NCBI GenBank assembly: GCA_900548775.1
Contig: URLM01000003.1
Coordinates: forward strand, 1 to 64,000
From: an uncultured Olsenella sp.
GTDB lineage: Bacteria; Actinomycetota; Coriobacteriia; Coriobacteriales; Atopobiaceae
DNA length: 64,000 nt
Direction of reading: 5' to 3'
Made by a program: the position numbers and the translations under genes. Each line of letters starts with the position of its first letter. The stretch's first letter is position 1. Shown here piece by piece: positions 25,804 to 32,833 of this stretch. The notes under the pieces were generated by a model. The model was not told where the DNA came from. It made no database searches and was given only the letters and a program-made list of their open reading frames with translations.

Positions 25804-26752
25804 GCTCCTCCTTCAAACCGACCGGGGCGCAATTGGTCCCGGACAGACCATTGTGCGACAAATAGAACTCGCGTGTTGGCGCGTACCTTCCATCGGCCAG
25901 CTTAGTCACAACTCCTGCGGCCTCGTAGTCCGAGAGCGAGCTTAGGACCGTGAGGACGTTCTCCCCGAGACGGGCTGCCAGGTCGTCTGCCCTAGATGGC
26001 GAGGCGACAAGCGCGGAGAGAACCCTGCCAAGGTCATCGGACCTCCCAGGGGCATCGGCGAAGCGAAGGCGCCCATAGTCCAGGGAGATCGCCGCCTCAA
26101 GAGAGGCCTCGTCGCAGATGACACGTGCCCCCTCTGAGATGAGCCAGTTCGTTCCGGCAGAGAGGGGCGAGAATATCGAGCCCGGAATCCCGTAGACCTT
26201 CCTTCCAAGCTCAACTGCAACGTCAGCCGTGCTCATGGTACCCGAACGCATCCCCGCCTCGGTCACGAAGAGGCAGCTCGAGAGTGCGGCGATTATCGAG
26301 TTCCGCTTTGGGAAGGCATAGCGCCTCGGCGGCGATCCCCATCGCTCGAGGGAGACAACCGCACCGCCCGTCGCGACGGCCCCCTTGTAGACGTCTGCCG
26401 AGCTTGCCGGGTAGACCATGTCCGCACCACAACCGGAGACGACGACCGTCCTCCCTCCAGCCTCGAGGGCGGCGCGTCCAGCAGCGGAGTCGCATCCCAG
26501 CGCTCCGCCCGACACCACGACGACGCCGCATTCGGCAGCCACCCTGCCCGCCATCTCTGCGACGGCGATCCCGTAGGGGGTTGCCCTTCGCGCCCCGATC
26601 ACCGAAAGGCAGGGCGCACAAAGGACCCTGGGGTCACCTCTGCCATACAGCACGGGAGGCGTGGGGTCAAGGTCCAGGAGGGAGGGCGGATACGCGTCGT
26701 CTTCGGGGGTGAGCTCCCAGCGGACCCCCTCGTTAGCCGTCCTCTCGCTCAT
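25787..26752 (-). CDS. dprA: DNA-processing protein DprA
   Basis: Loads RecA on incoming single-stranded DNA during natural transformation. 321 residues. Rossmann-like core: SVIGARRATPYG, VVVVSGGALGCDSAAGRAAL, FPKRNSIIAALSSCLFVTEA and VYGIPGSI are all classic DprA segments. The C-terminal winged helix (about 245-290, DDLAARLGENVLTVLSSL) is present. A short tail follows. The comM stop/start overlap upstream (4 bp) suggests coupling. Together with comM it suggests, without proving, competence for DNA uptake. Confidence 0.94.
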   Translation of the reverse strand: MSERTANEGVRWELTPEDDAYPPSLLDLDPTPPVLYGRGDPRVLCAPCLSVIGARRATPYGIAVAEMAGRVAAECGVVVVSGGALGCDSAAGRAALEAGGRTVVVSGCGADMVYPASSADVYKGAVATGGAVVSLERWGSPPRRYAFPKRNSIIAALSSCLFVTEAGMRSGTMSTADVAVELGRKVYGIPGSIFSPLSAGTNWLISEGARVICDEASLEAAISLDYGRLRFADAPGRSDDLGRVLSALVASPSRADDLAARLGENVLTVLSSLSDYEAAGVVTKLADGRYAPTREFYLSHNGLSGTNCAPVGLKEEHGPDS

Positions 26753-28260
26753 AGCTGCCTCCTCGACCGGTACTGCAGGGCCTCCCCGAGGTCGTCGCGC
26801 GAGACGAGTTCGTGGCCCCCAAGATCCGCAATCGTCCGCGCCACCCTTGCCACGCGTGCGATTCCTCTGCCCCCAAGTGCCATCTTCTCGGCGGAGTCCT
26901 CGAAGAAGGAACGCGCCTGGGGTTCGAACCCCAACCGTGCGACGCCGCGGGCTCCGTCCCCACTGCGAGCCACCTCACGCGCCTCTCGCCATGAGGAAAA
27001 CTCCCTGGCCGCCAGGACCTGGTCGAGCATCTCCTCGGAGCTTGCCCCGGCCGAGCCGCAGATGACGTCGGTGGAGGCAGGCCTGTGGACGTCCACGACC
27101 ACGTCGATGCGATCCATGAGGGGCCCACCGATGCGTCCCTGGTAGGCAGCAATGCGAGCCGGGGCACACGTGCACTCGTGTCCCTCGTCGCCGAGGTGAC
27201 CGCAGGGGCAGGGGTTCGCCGCCGCGACAAGCTGGAAGTCGCAGGGGAACACGTACACGCCGTCGACGCGTACGATACGAACCTCGTGGTCCTCCAGAGG
27301 CTGGCGAAGGGACTGCAGGGCGTTTGTGGCGAACTCCGGCAGCTCATCCAGGAAGAGCACCCCAGCATGGGCAAGCGAAATCTCCCCCGGCATCACTGGC
27401 CGACCACCGCCAACGAGTCCTCCCACAGAGATGGAGTGATGTGGTGCGCGGAAGGGACGCTCGCCGCGCTCGATCGAATCGATGGGTTGTCCCGCCACAG
27501 AGTGAACGAGCATCGCCTCGGAACGCTCGGCATCGGTGAGCGGCGGCAGAATCGTCGGCATCCTGCGCGCGAGCATGGTCTTGCCGGAACCAGGAGGGCC
27601 CACCATGAGTATGCCGTGCCGCCCAGCGGCGGCAATGACCATCGCGCGCTTGGGAATGTCCTGGTCGGCGACGTCTGAGAAGTCGAGGGTCGAAACGTCA
27701 TCCTGAGCACTAGCACTATCCGGACCAAGCTCGCCGTGACCCAGGAGGGGAAGCTCCCCAACGCCTGCCCTCAGCCTGGAAATCGCGGGGATGCCGTACG
27801 CACCCGTCGAGAGCGCAAGGGGCAGCTTGGTCTGCGACGAACAGGCGAGCGAGAGGCCCTCCCGTTCGGCGAGAGCCGCGTACGCGACCGCGCCTCTCGA
27901 CGGGCACACGTCGCCGTCAAGCGCCAACTCGCCTACGAAAAGGAGCTTGGAGAGGCCCTCGAGGGGGATCTGGCCGGTTGCGGCCAATACCGCCACCGCA
28001 ATGGGGAGATCGAACGCGGTTCCGGTCTTGCGAATCTCCGCCGGAGCGAGGTTCACCGTCACGTGAAGCCTGGGAATCTTGTATCCGCACGACTTGATCG
28101 CACAACGAACCCTCGAGCGGGCCTCGAGAACAGAGGTGTCGGGCATGCCGACGATCGAGAGCCCGGGGATGCCGCCCGAGACGCTCACCTCGACCGTCAC
28201 GGGCACGGCCTCCACCCCGCGCAACGTTGCCGTGGGTATGCGAACATCCGGGGCACCCAT
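26749..28260 (-). CDS. comM: YifB/ComM family Mg-chelatase-like AAA+ ATPase
   Basis: ComM is a hexameric helicase that extends strand exchange in natural transformation. 503 residues. An N-terminal Lon-protease-like domain (about 1-170: ATLRGVEAVPVTVEVSVSGG) is followed by the AAA+ domain with Walker A GPPGSGKTMLARRM near residue 223, LDELPEFATNALQSLRQ and a Cys-containing loop NPCPCGHLGDEGHECTC. The C-terminal helical Mg-chelatase-type lid is intact. The ATG at 28260 joins the yraN stop as TGATG. Confidence 0.94.
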   Translation of the reverse strand: MGAPDVRIPTATLRGVEAVPVTVEVSVSGGIPGLSIVGMPDTSVLEARSRVRCAIKSCGYKIPRLHVTVNLAPAEIRKTGTAFDLPIAVAVLAATGQIPLEGLSKLLFVGELALDGDVCPSRGAVAYAALAEREGLSLACSSQTKLPLALSTGAYGIPAISRLRAGVGELPLLGHGELGPDSASAQDDVSTLDFSDVADQDIPKRAMVIAAAGRHGILMVGPPGSGKTMLARRMPTILPPLTDAERSEAMLVHSVAGQPIDSIERGERPFRAPHHSISVGGLVGGGRPVMPGEISLAHAGVLFLDELPEFATNALQSLRQPLEDHEVRIVRVDGVYVFPCDFQLVAAANPCPCGHLGDEGHECTCAPARIAAYQGRIGGPLMDRIDVVVDVHRPASTDVICGSAGASSEEMLDQVLAAREFSSWREAREVARSGDGARGVARLGFEPQARSFFEDSAEKMALGGRGIARVARVARTIADLGGHELVSRDDLGEALQYRSRRQL

Positions 28261-28871
28261 CAGTTGTCCCAGGTGACGGCGCCGAGAAGGTGACGCAGCT
28301 TGGCGTTTCGCTCGCCTACGATGTTGACGGCAACAACGTCGACCCTTACCGAGTCGATCTCGTTGTGCTGGACAAGGTACAGAAGGCCGAGCATGCGGTA
28401 CCGGCTCTTCTTCTGCGGGTCCACGGCAAGCTCGGGCATATAGTCTGCCTCGTCCCCCAGAGCAAGTCTCGTCTTGACCTCGACGAGCACGACGCTTCGC
28501 CTCAGCTCCTCCTCAGGCTCGTCCATGGTGGCGACAATATCAACCTCGCCCGCATTGCAGCGCCAGTTCATGTCGAGAATTCGATAGCCATGTTCCGCGA
28601 GGTAGCTTGCCGCGATTCTCTCGCCCTGGGTTCCGAGCTCCTTTGTGGTGTACTCGTCAAGGGGCTTTACCGGCCAGTCGGGCGTATCACCAAATCCAAA
28701 GTCGTCATCCTCGCCGAACTCTATGGACTTGGTCTCCCCCACGCTGCCATAGCCGTACTCGTCATCGGAATAGTCACGTGGCATGTGGCCAAAGCAGAAC
28801 TCGCTGTGGGAGGAACCCCCACCGACAGGCCAACCGGACGTGTCCCTTACACCAAACGCCGAGGCACCCAT
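28260..28871 (-). CDS. yraN: YraN/UPF0102 family nuclease-like protein with acidic N-terminal extension
   Basis: The C-terminal 120 residues match the YraN family (restriction-endonuclease-like fold): TKELGTQGERIAASYLAEHG, RILDMNWRCNAGEVDIVA and VVLVEVKTRLALG carry the conserved E, D, ExK acidic core. Function unknown; the gene commonly sits between rnhB and comM. 203 residues, against about 120 usual. The extra N-terminus (about 80 residues) is rich in D, E, G and Y and repeats the motif DTxxWPV twice (DTSGWPV and DTPDWPV). The ATG at 28871 has AGGGAGA upstream; an internal ATG would give a shorter form starting MPRDYSDD. Confidence 0.85.
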   Translation of the reverse strand: MGASAFGVRDTSGWPVGGGSSHSEFCFGHMPRDYSDDEYGYGSVGETKSIEFGEDDDFGFGDTPDWPVKPLDEYTTKELGTQGERIAASYLAEHGYRILDMNWRCNAGEVDIVATMDEPEEELRRSVVLVEVKTRLALGDEADYMPELAVDPQKKSRYRMLGLLYLVQHNEIDSVRVDVVAVNIVGERNAKLRHLLGAVTWDN

Positions 28872-29084
28872 AACGCTCTCCCTTCTCGCATCCAAACGGG
28901 AGAGCGATGATGCCAGAAGGACCTTGCAGGTTACTGTCACCGAGCGGACACCGAACTTGCAGGCAGCTGACGGTTCAAAACCCGAGGACGGAAAACTAGG
29001 AGCACAAGACAGTCGTATGCAGTCTGCCCAAAGGACAAGTTCAAAACCAGAATGCGTAGGGAGAATTTTTAGAGCCAGCACTTC
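28872..29084. other. Intergenic region between rnhB and yraN
   Basis: 213 bp with no supported gene. On the minus strand TTTTGAAC occurs twice (near 29043 and 28978), the first followed by weak -10-like sequence. The frame of yraN remains open through most of it, but the composition is lower in GC than the coding sequence and no good start is present. Confidence 0.4.
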
Positions 29085-29867
29085 CTAGAAGAGAGGCGGT
29101 GTCTCCAGGAAGTTCCCGCAGAACGACACGCGGTGTATCGGTGAGAGGCCGTGCTCCTTTATCGCTGCGATGTGCTCGGGCGAGCCGTAGCCCTTGCAGT
29201 CCGCAAGGTGATATTCGGGGTATTCCTCGGCAAGGGAGACCATGAGCGCATCCCTCGTCACCTTGGCAACGATGGATGCCGCGGCGATGCACGAGACCCG
29301 TGCGTCACCCTTCACGATAGTGACCTCCTTGGGGCTCACGTGCACGGGATTGCCGTCAATGAGGACCGCGTCAGAGTCGACGCCTGCGTCGTCAATGGCG
29401 TGCTTCATGGCCATACGAAGTGCCGCCCCCATACCAACAGCATCGATGGAGGCCGGCTCAACATGGGCAATGCCAACCGCCACGGCCACGTCGGCAATGC
29501 GTGCGGCGAGAACCTCTCTCTGCGCGGGAGCGAGCTGCTTGGAGTCGTTGATCCCCCAGACGATCGGCTCGTCCGGAAGGGCAACCGCGGCGACGGTAAG
29601 AGGCCCGGCAAGTGCGCCGCGCCCCACCTCGTCCACGCCCAGGACAACTCCGGGGCCGCCCAGCTCCCTGGCTTTGTCATACATCGCAAGCACACGCTCG
29701 CGCTCTGCTCGCTCGCGAGCGAGCCTGCGGCCAGCGACCTCGCGCGCATGCTGGACCTGTTTGCGCGGGTCATCGGCATAGCGCGCGTCAAGGCGCGCGA
29801 ACTCCGCTTCGTCGGCGGAGGAGAAGAGAGCCGCCACCTCGTGGGCCGTGGCTGCGGACCTTGTCAT
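29085..29867 (-). CDS. rnhB: Ribonuclease HII
   Basis: Removes RNA from RNA/DNA hybrids and single ribonucleotides from DNA. 260 residues. GVDEVGRGALAGP holds the catalytic D79-E80 pair; NDSKQLAPAQRE, VLIDGN and AAASIVAKVTRD complete the DEDD-type site, and GYGSPEHIAAIKEHG is conserved. An N-terminal helical extension of about 70 residues rich in Arg, Ala and Glu precedes the catalytic core; similar ones occur in other Gram-positive RNase HII. First gene of the run to xerC, following the rplS terminator. Confidence 0.95.
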   Translation of the reverse strand: MTRSAATAHEVAALFSSADEAEFARLDARYADDPRKQVQHAREVAGRRLARERAERERVLAMYDKARELGGPGVVLGVDEVGRGALAGPLTVAAVALPDEPIVWGINDSKQLAPAQREVLAARIADVAVAVGIAHVEPASIDAVGMGAALRMAMKHAIDDAGVDSDAVLIDGNPVHVSPKEVTIVKGDARVSCIAAASIVAKVTRDALMVSLAEEYPEYHLADCKGYGSPEHIAAIKEHGLSPIHRVSFCGNFLETPPLF

Positions 29868-29903
29868 GGAACCCCTCCTACCGAACGAGATGAATCAGAC
29901 GCA

Positions 29904-29939
29904 TAGAGAAGAGGGGCCACCCAAGACGGGCAGCCCCTC
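29904..29939 (-). terminator. Intrinsic terminator of rplS
   Basis: Minus strand GAGGGGCTGCCC (29939-29928) pairs with GGGTGGCCCCTC (29922-29911) with G-U pairs, followed by TTCTCTATG. It sits 22 bases past the rplS stop; a T-run (TTTTTT) also precedes the stem. Confidence 0.75.
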
Positions 29940-29960
29940 CAGACAAAACAGTGAAAAAAC

Positions 29961-30302
29961 CTAGCGCTTCTCGGGGATGCGAGCGGCCTTGCCCACGCGA
30001 TCGCGGAGGTAGTACAGCTTGGCGCGACGAACATCACCGTGGCGCACGACCTCGAGCTTGGCGATCTTGGGGCTGTGAAGGGGGAAGGTGCGCTCCACGC
30101 CAACGCCGAAGCTGATCTTGCGGACGGTGAAGGTCTCGCGGGAACCGGCACCGCTCATGCGGATGACGTCACCCTGGAAGACCTGCTCTCGGGTGCGGTC
30201 ACCCTCGATGATGCGGTAGTGGACCTTGACGTTGTCGCCAACCAGGACCGTGGGGATGTCCTCACGAATCTGCTGACGCTCGATGGCGCGAATGTAATCC
30301 AT
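29961..30302 (-). CDS. rplS: 50S ribosomal protein L19
   Basis: Ribosomal protein L19, at the subunit interface. 113 residues, normal length. Opening [17 protein letters not shown], then [39 protein letters not shown] and [15 protein letters not shown]. The ATG at 30302 has GAGG six bases upstream; an ATG at 30314 is less favoured. Monocistronic, with a near-consensus promoter. In many bacteria rplS follows trmD; here trmD is 9 kb away, separated by the glyQS, ppdK and dgt block. Confidence 0.97.
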   Translation of the reverse strand: MDYIRAIERQQIREDIPTVLVGDNVKVHYRIIEGDRTREQVFQGDVIRMSGAGSRETFTVRKISFGVGVERTFPLHSPKIAKLEVVRHGDVRRAKLYYLRDRVGKAARIPEKR

Positions 30303-30374
30303 GCTCTTCCTCATCTCTAGACTAGAGGTGCCGACGCGGGTACGAACGACACATAGGCTTGCACACAAGCGAGA

Positions 30375-30403
30375 ATTATAGAGCACCACATGCGGCGGGA
30401 CAA
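30375..30403 (-). promoter_or_regulatory. rplS promoter
   Basis: Minus strand TTGTCC (30403-30398) and perfect TATAAT (30380-30375), spaced 17 bp. About 70 bases before the rplS ATG. Confidence 0.8.
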
Positions 30404-30528
30404 GAACTACATATCTGGGCGCGCCGCAGGGCACTCGCCCAGGCACTCGCCTGCCGCAGCGACGCCAGACAGCAGCGCAGCTCACCGGCGCCGCCATCGA
30501 CAGCCGAGAGACCCCGGCATCCTCATGC

Positions 30529-31563
30529 TCAGAGGCAGAACCCCACGACGACGCCGGAGGTGGCGTCCGCCTGTCCCACCGAGGAGGGGTACCCCGCCTC
30601 GCTCGCCCTAAAGAAGTAGGCGCTGGAGCTCGTGTCGGCAAAGTTCAGGGGATACGCGGAGCGGTACCACCACGAACGGGCAGAGCCACGGTACGTGAGC
30701 GCCAACGCCCCGGCAGCTCCGCCGGTCTCGCCCGTCACCCCTGCCGCCGAGAAGTACGCGTACTGCGTTCCCTCGGCGTTGAGCACGGCATCGAGTCCCG
30801 CCGTGTAGGAGATCTCGGACGCGAACTCGTCCTCGAACCAGGTGAGAGGCCCGCAGACCTCGACCGCGGAGAAGGCCCAGAGTGCGTCCTCGGTCTGGGT
30901 CACCGAGGACGTGTCGGCGGTTATCCCCACGTTGTTCGTCGACTTGACGACGCTCGCGACATGCCCGGCAAGGTCGTCTGGGAGGAGCGACATGCCGTCA
31001 CCGGCAAGCCAAGCCCTGAGAGACGATGCCTCCCAGCCGCCCTCGTTGGTGTTCGAGGCCTCCATGGGCTGCTCGGAGAGCATGGAGAGCATGAGCGTCA
31101 TGCCCGCGACTCCGGAGCCGTCCGAGCGCTGGTCGTGGCGGAATCCAACGATGCGCACGTAGGCAAGGGTATTGTCGTCAAGCACAACCTCGCGCGTCTC
31201 GTTGACGGGAGTCCCCGAGGCATCTGCCAGGTTGTACTCGCGGGCAATCTCCAGGCCCTCGGCATCAGAGCCGGCAGCGGCGATCTTCGCCGAGACCTGC
31301 GCGAGCTCGTCCCAGCTGTACGCCGAGAACTCCTTAGGCTCAAGGGTCGTCGCGGTGTTCTCGCCCTGGTCCTGCGCCTGTTGCCCAGACGTCTGGGCGG
31401 TCTCTCCTGCGAGGCCAGGAAATGCCTCCTCGACCAGCGGGCGCAAACGGCCGGTCATTGCAAGCGCGAGCACCCCCACGGCAAGTGCCACGAACACGAG
31501 GGCAACAACGAGCAGCCCCCTGCCCGTGCCCCTCTCCTCACTGCGAGACTGCTTTGATGCCAT
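30529..31563 (-). CDS. Membrane-anchored protein with DUF6273-like domain
   Basis: 344 residues. A cytoplasmic basic N-terminus ([12 protein letters not shown]) leads to one membrane helix (about 16-38, [20 protein letters not shown]), then a Gln/Thr/Glu-rich linker and an extracellular domain. The region [20 protein letters not shown] to [15 protein letters not shown] resembles DUF6273 domains of anaerobic Firmicutes and Coriobacteria, which describe tightly structured surface domains ending in a WYRSxxPLNF/SSAYFF-type stretch. Function unknown. ATG at 31563 with GGGGAGG upstream. Stands between rplS and dgt with no functional link visible. Confidence 0.72.
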   Translation of the reverse strand: MASKQSRSEERGTGRGLLVVALVFVALAVGVLALAMTGRLRPLVEEAFPGLAGETAQTSGQQAQDQGENTATTLEPKEFSAYSWDELAQVSAKIAAAGSDAEGLEIAREYNLADASGTPVNETREVVLDDNTLAYVRIVGFRHDQRSDGSGVAGMTLMLSMLSEQPMEASNTNEGGWEASSLRAWLAGDGMSLLPDDLAGHVASVVKSTNNVGITADTSSVTQTEDALWAFSAVEVCGPLTWFEDEFASEISYTAGLDAVLNAEGTQYAYFSAAGVTGETGGAAGALALTYRGSARSWWYRSAYPLNFADTSSSAYFFRASEAGYPSSVGQADATSGVVVGFCL

Positions 31564-31629
31564 ATGCCCTCCCCGGTTGCCATCCAAGGTAAAAAGCCTA
31601 CCAGAGATGCCGACACATGGCACGCCGCC

Positions 31630-32688
31630 TCACCTGCCGTGCGACACGCCCTTCCACGAGCGCGGCACCGTGAGGTCCTCGAAGACGCGGACGGCATAGC
31701 GGTCCGTCATGCCAGATACGTAGTCTGCCACCTGCACGTCGGGGTGGTCGGCATCGTGCTTGAGGTACTCCTCGGGAACCTCGTCCAAATGCGTCACGAG
31801 GTGGTCGAAGAGGAGCTCGATCATCCGCGTGGCCTTTGGCTCCTCCTCCTTGGCGTCGCCCCTGGTGTAGAGCGAGTCGAAGAGGAACGAGCGGAGCTCC
31901 ATCATGGCGTACCACACGTCATCTGACATGCGGATGTCCCCCGTAGCGGCACTGATTGCGCAGATGTCGCGGACCATCGTGTCGATGCGCTCCGACGAGC
32001 TGCCGCCGAGAAGCTCGCGCGGCCCCTGGGGGAGGTCGCCCTCGGTGAGAAGGCCCGCCCGCTCCGCGTCGTCGATGTCATGGCACACGTAGGCGATGCG
32101 GTCCGCGCAGGCGACGACTCTGCCCTCGAGCGTCTGCGCCCGTTGCGACCCCGTGTGGCAGAGAATCCCGTCGCGCACCTCCCAGGTGAGGTTGAGGCCG
32201 CGCCCGTCCTTCTCGAGGCACTCGACCAGCCTCACGCTCTGCTTGTTGTGGCGGAAAAGGAAGCGCCCCTCATCGGATTCTGGGTCGATGCCCCGGTAGA
32301 GGGACATGGCATGCGAGAGCGCCCTCTCGCCGCAGTGGCCGAACGGGGTGTGGCCAAGGTCATGGCCAAGCGCGATGGCCTCGGTGAGGTCCTCGTTCAA
32401 CCCGAGCGCGCGCGAGATCGTCCGAGCAATCTGCGCAACCTCGAGCGTGTGCGTGAGGCGCGTGCGGTAGTGGTCGCCCTCAGGGGCGAGAAAGACCTGA
32501 GTCTTGTTGGCGAGCCGCCTGAAGCTCTTGCAGTGGAGGATGCGGTCGCGGTCGCGCTGGTAGCACGGCCTCAGGGAGTCCTCCTCCTCGGGCACGTCCC
32601 TCCCGCGGGAGGCGGAGCTCCTGGCAGCCTCCTCGCAGAGGTGCCGCTCCTCGAGACCGACCTGATATGCCCTGTCACGAACCCTCAT
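31630..32688 (-). CDS. dgt: dGTPase-like HD-domain deoxyguanosinetriphosphate triphosphohydrolase
   Basis: HD-superfamily hydrolase of the dGTPase family, removing triphosphate from dNTPs. 352 residues. RTRLTHTLEVAQIARTI supplies the first histidine, GHDLGHTPFGHCGER the HD pair, and CHDIDDA the final aspartate. LHCKSFRRLANKTQVF is a family hallmark. The length fits the shorter Gram-positive dGTPase-like group. Whether it is dGTP-specific is not decidable. The ATG at 32688 has GGAGG four bases upstream; the frame is open upstream without protein-like sequence. It follows the ppdK terminator. Confidence 0.9.
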   Translation of the reverse strand: MRVRDRAYQVGLEERHLCEEAARSSASRGRDVPEEEDSLRPCYQRDRDRILHCKSFRRLANKTQVFLAPEGDHYRTRLTHTLEVAQIARTISRALGLNEDLTEAIALGHDLGHTPFGHCGERALSHAMSLYRGIDPESDEGRFLFRHNKQSVRLVECLEKDGRGLNLTWEVRDGILCHTGSQRAQTLEGRVVACADRIAYVCHDIDDAERAGLLTEGDLPQGPRELLGGSSSERIDTMVRDICAISAATGDIRMSDDVWYAMMELRSFLFDSLYTRGDAKEEEPKATRMIELLFDHLVTHLDEVPEEYLKHDADHPDVQVADYVSGMTDRYAVRVFEDLTVPRSWKGVSHGR

Positions 32689-32765
32689 GGCGCCTCCGCG
32701 ACTTGAAGACGATGCAGAACCAGTGGATGCCGAGCCCGATGAGCAACGAGCCCGATGGCGTCCCC

Positions 32766-32804
32766 GGAAAACAAAGAGGGGGAGAGGCACGTGGCCCCTC
32801 CCCC
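32766..32804 (-). terminator. Intrinsic terminator of ppdK
   Basis: Minus strand GGGGGAGGGGCCAC (32804 downward) pairs with GTGCCTCTCCCCC (ending 32778), then TCTTTGTTTTCC (32777-32766). About 30 bases past the ppdK stop. Confidence 0.85.
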
Positions 32805-32833
32805 GCTACTAACCGTGAATCAACGCCAAGCCA

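Noticed and set aside
28872..29081. Extending yraN by 70 codons upstream
   Set aside because: The frame is open, but the sequence lacks a ribosome binding site, is less GC-rich at third positions and resembles spacer; AGGGAGA points to 28871.
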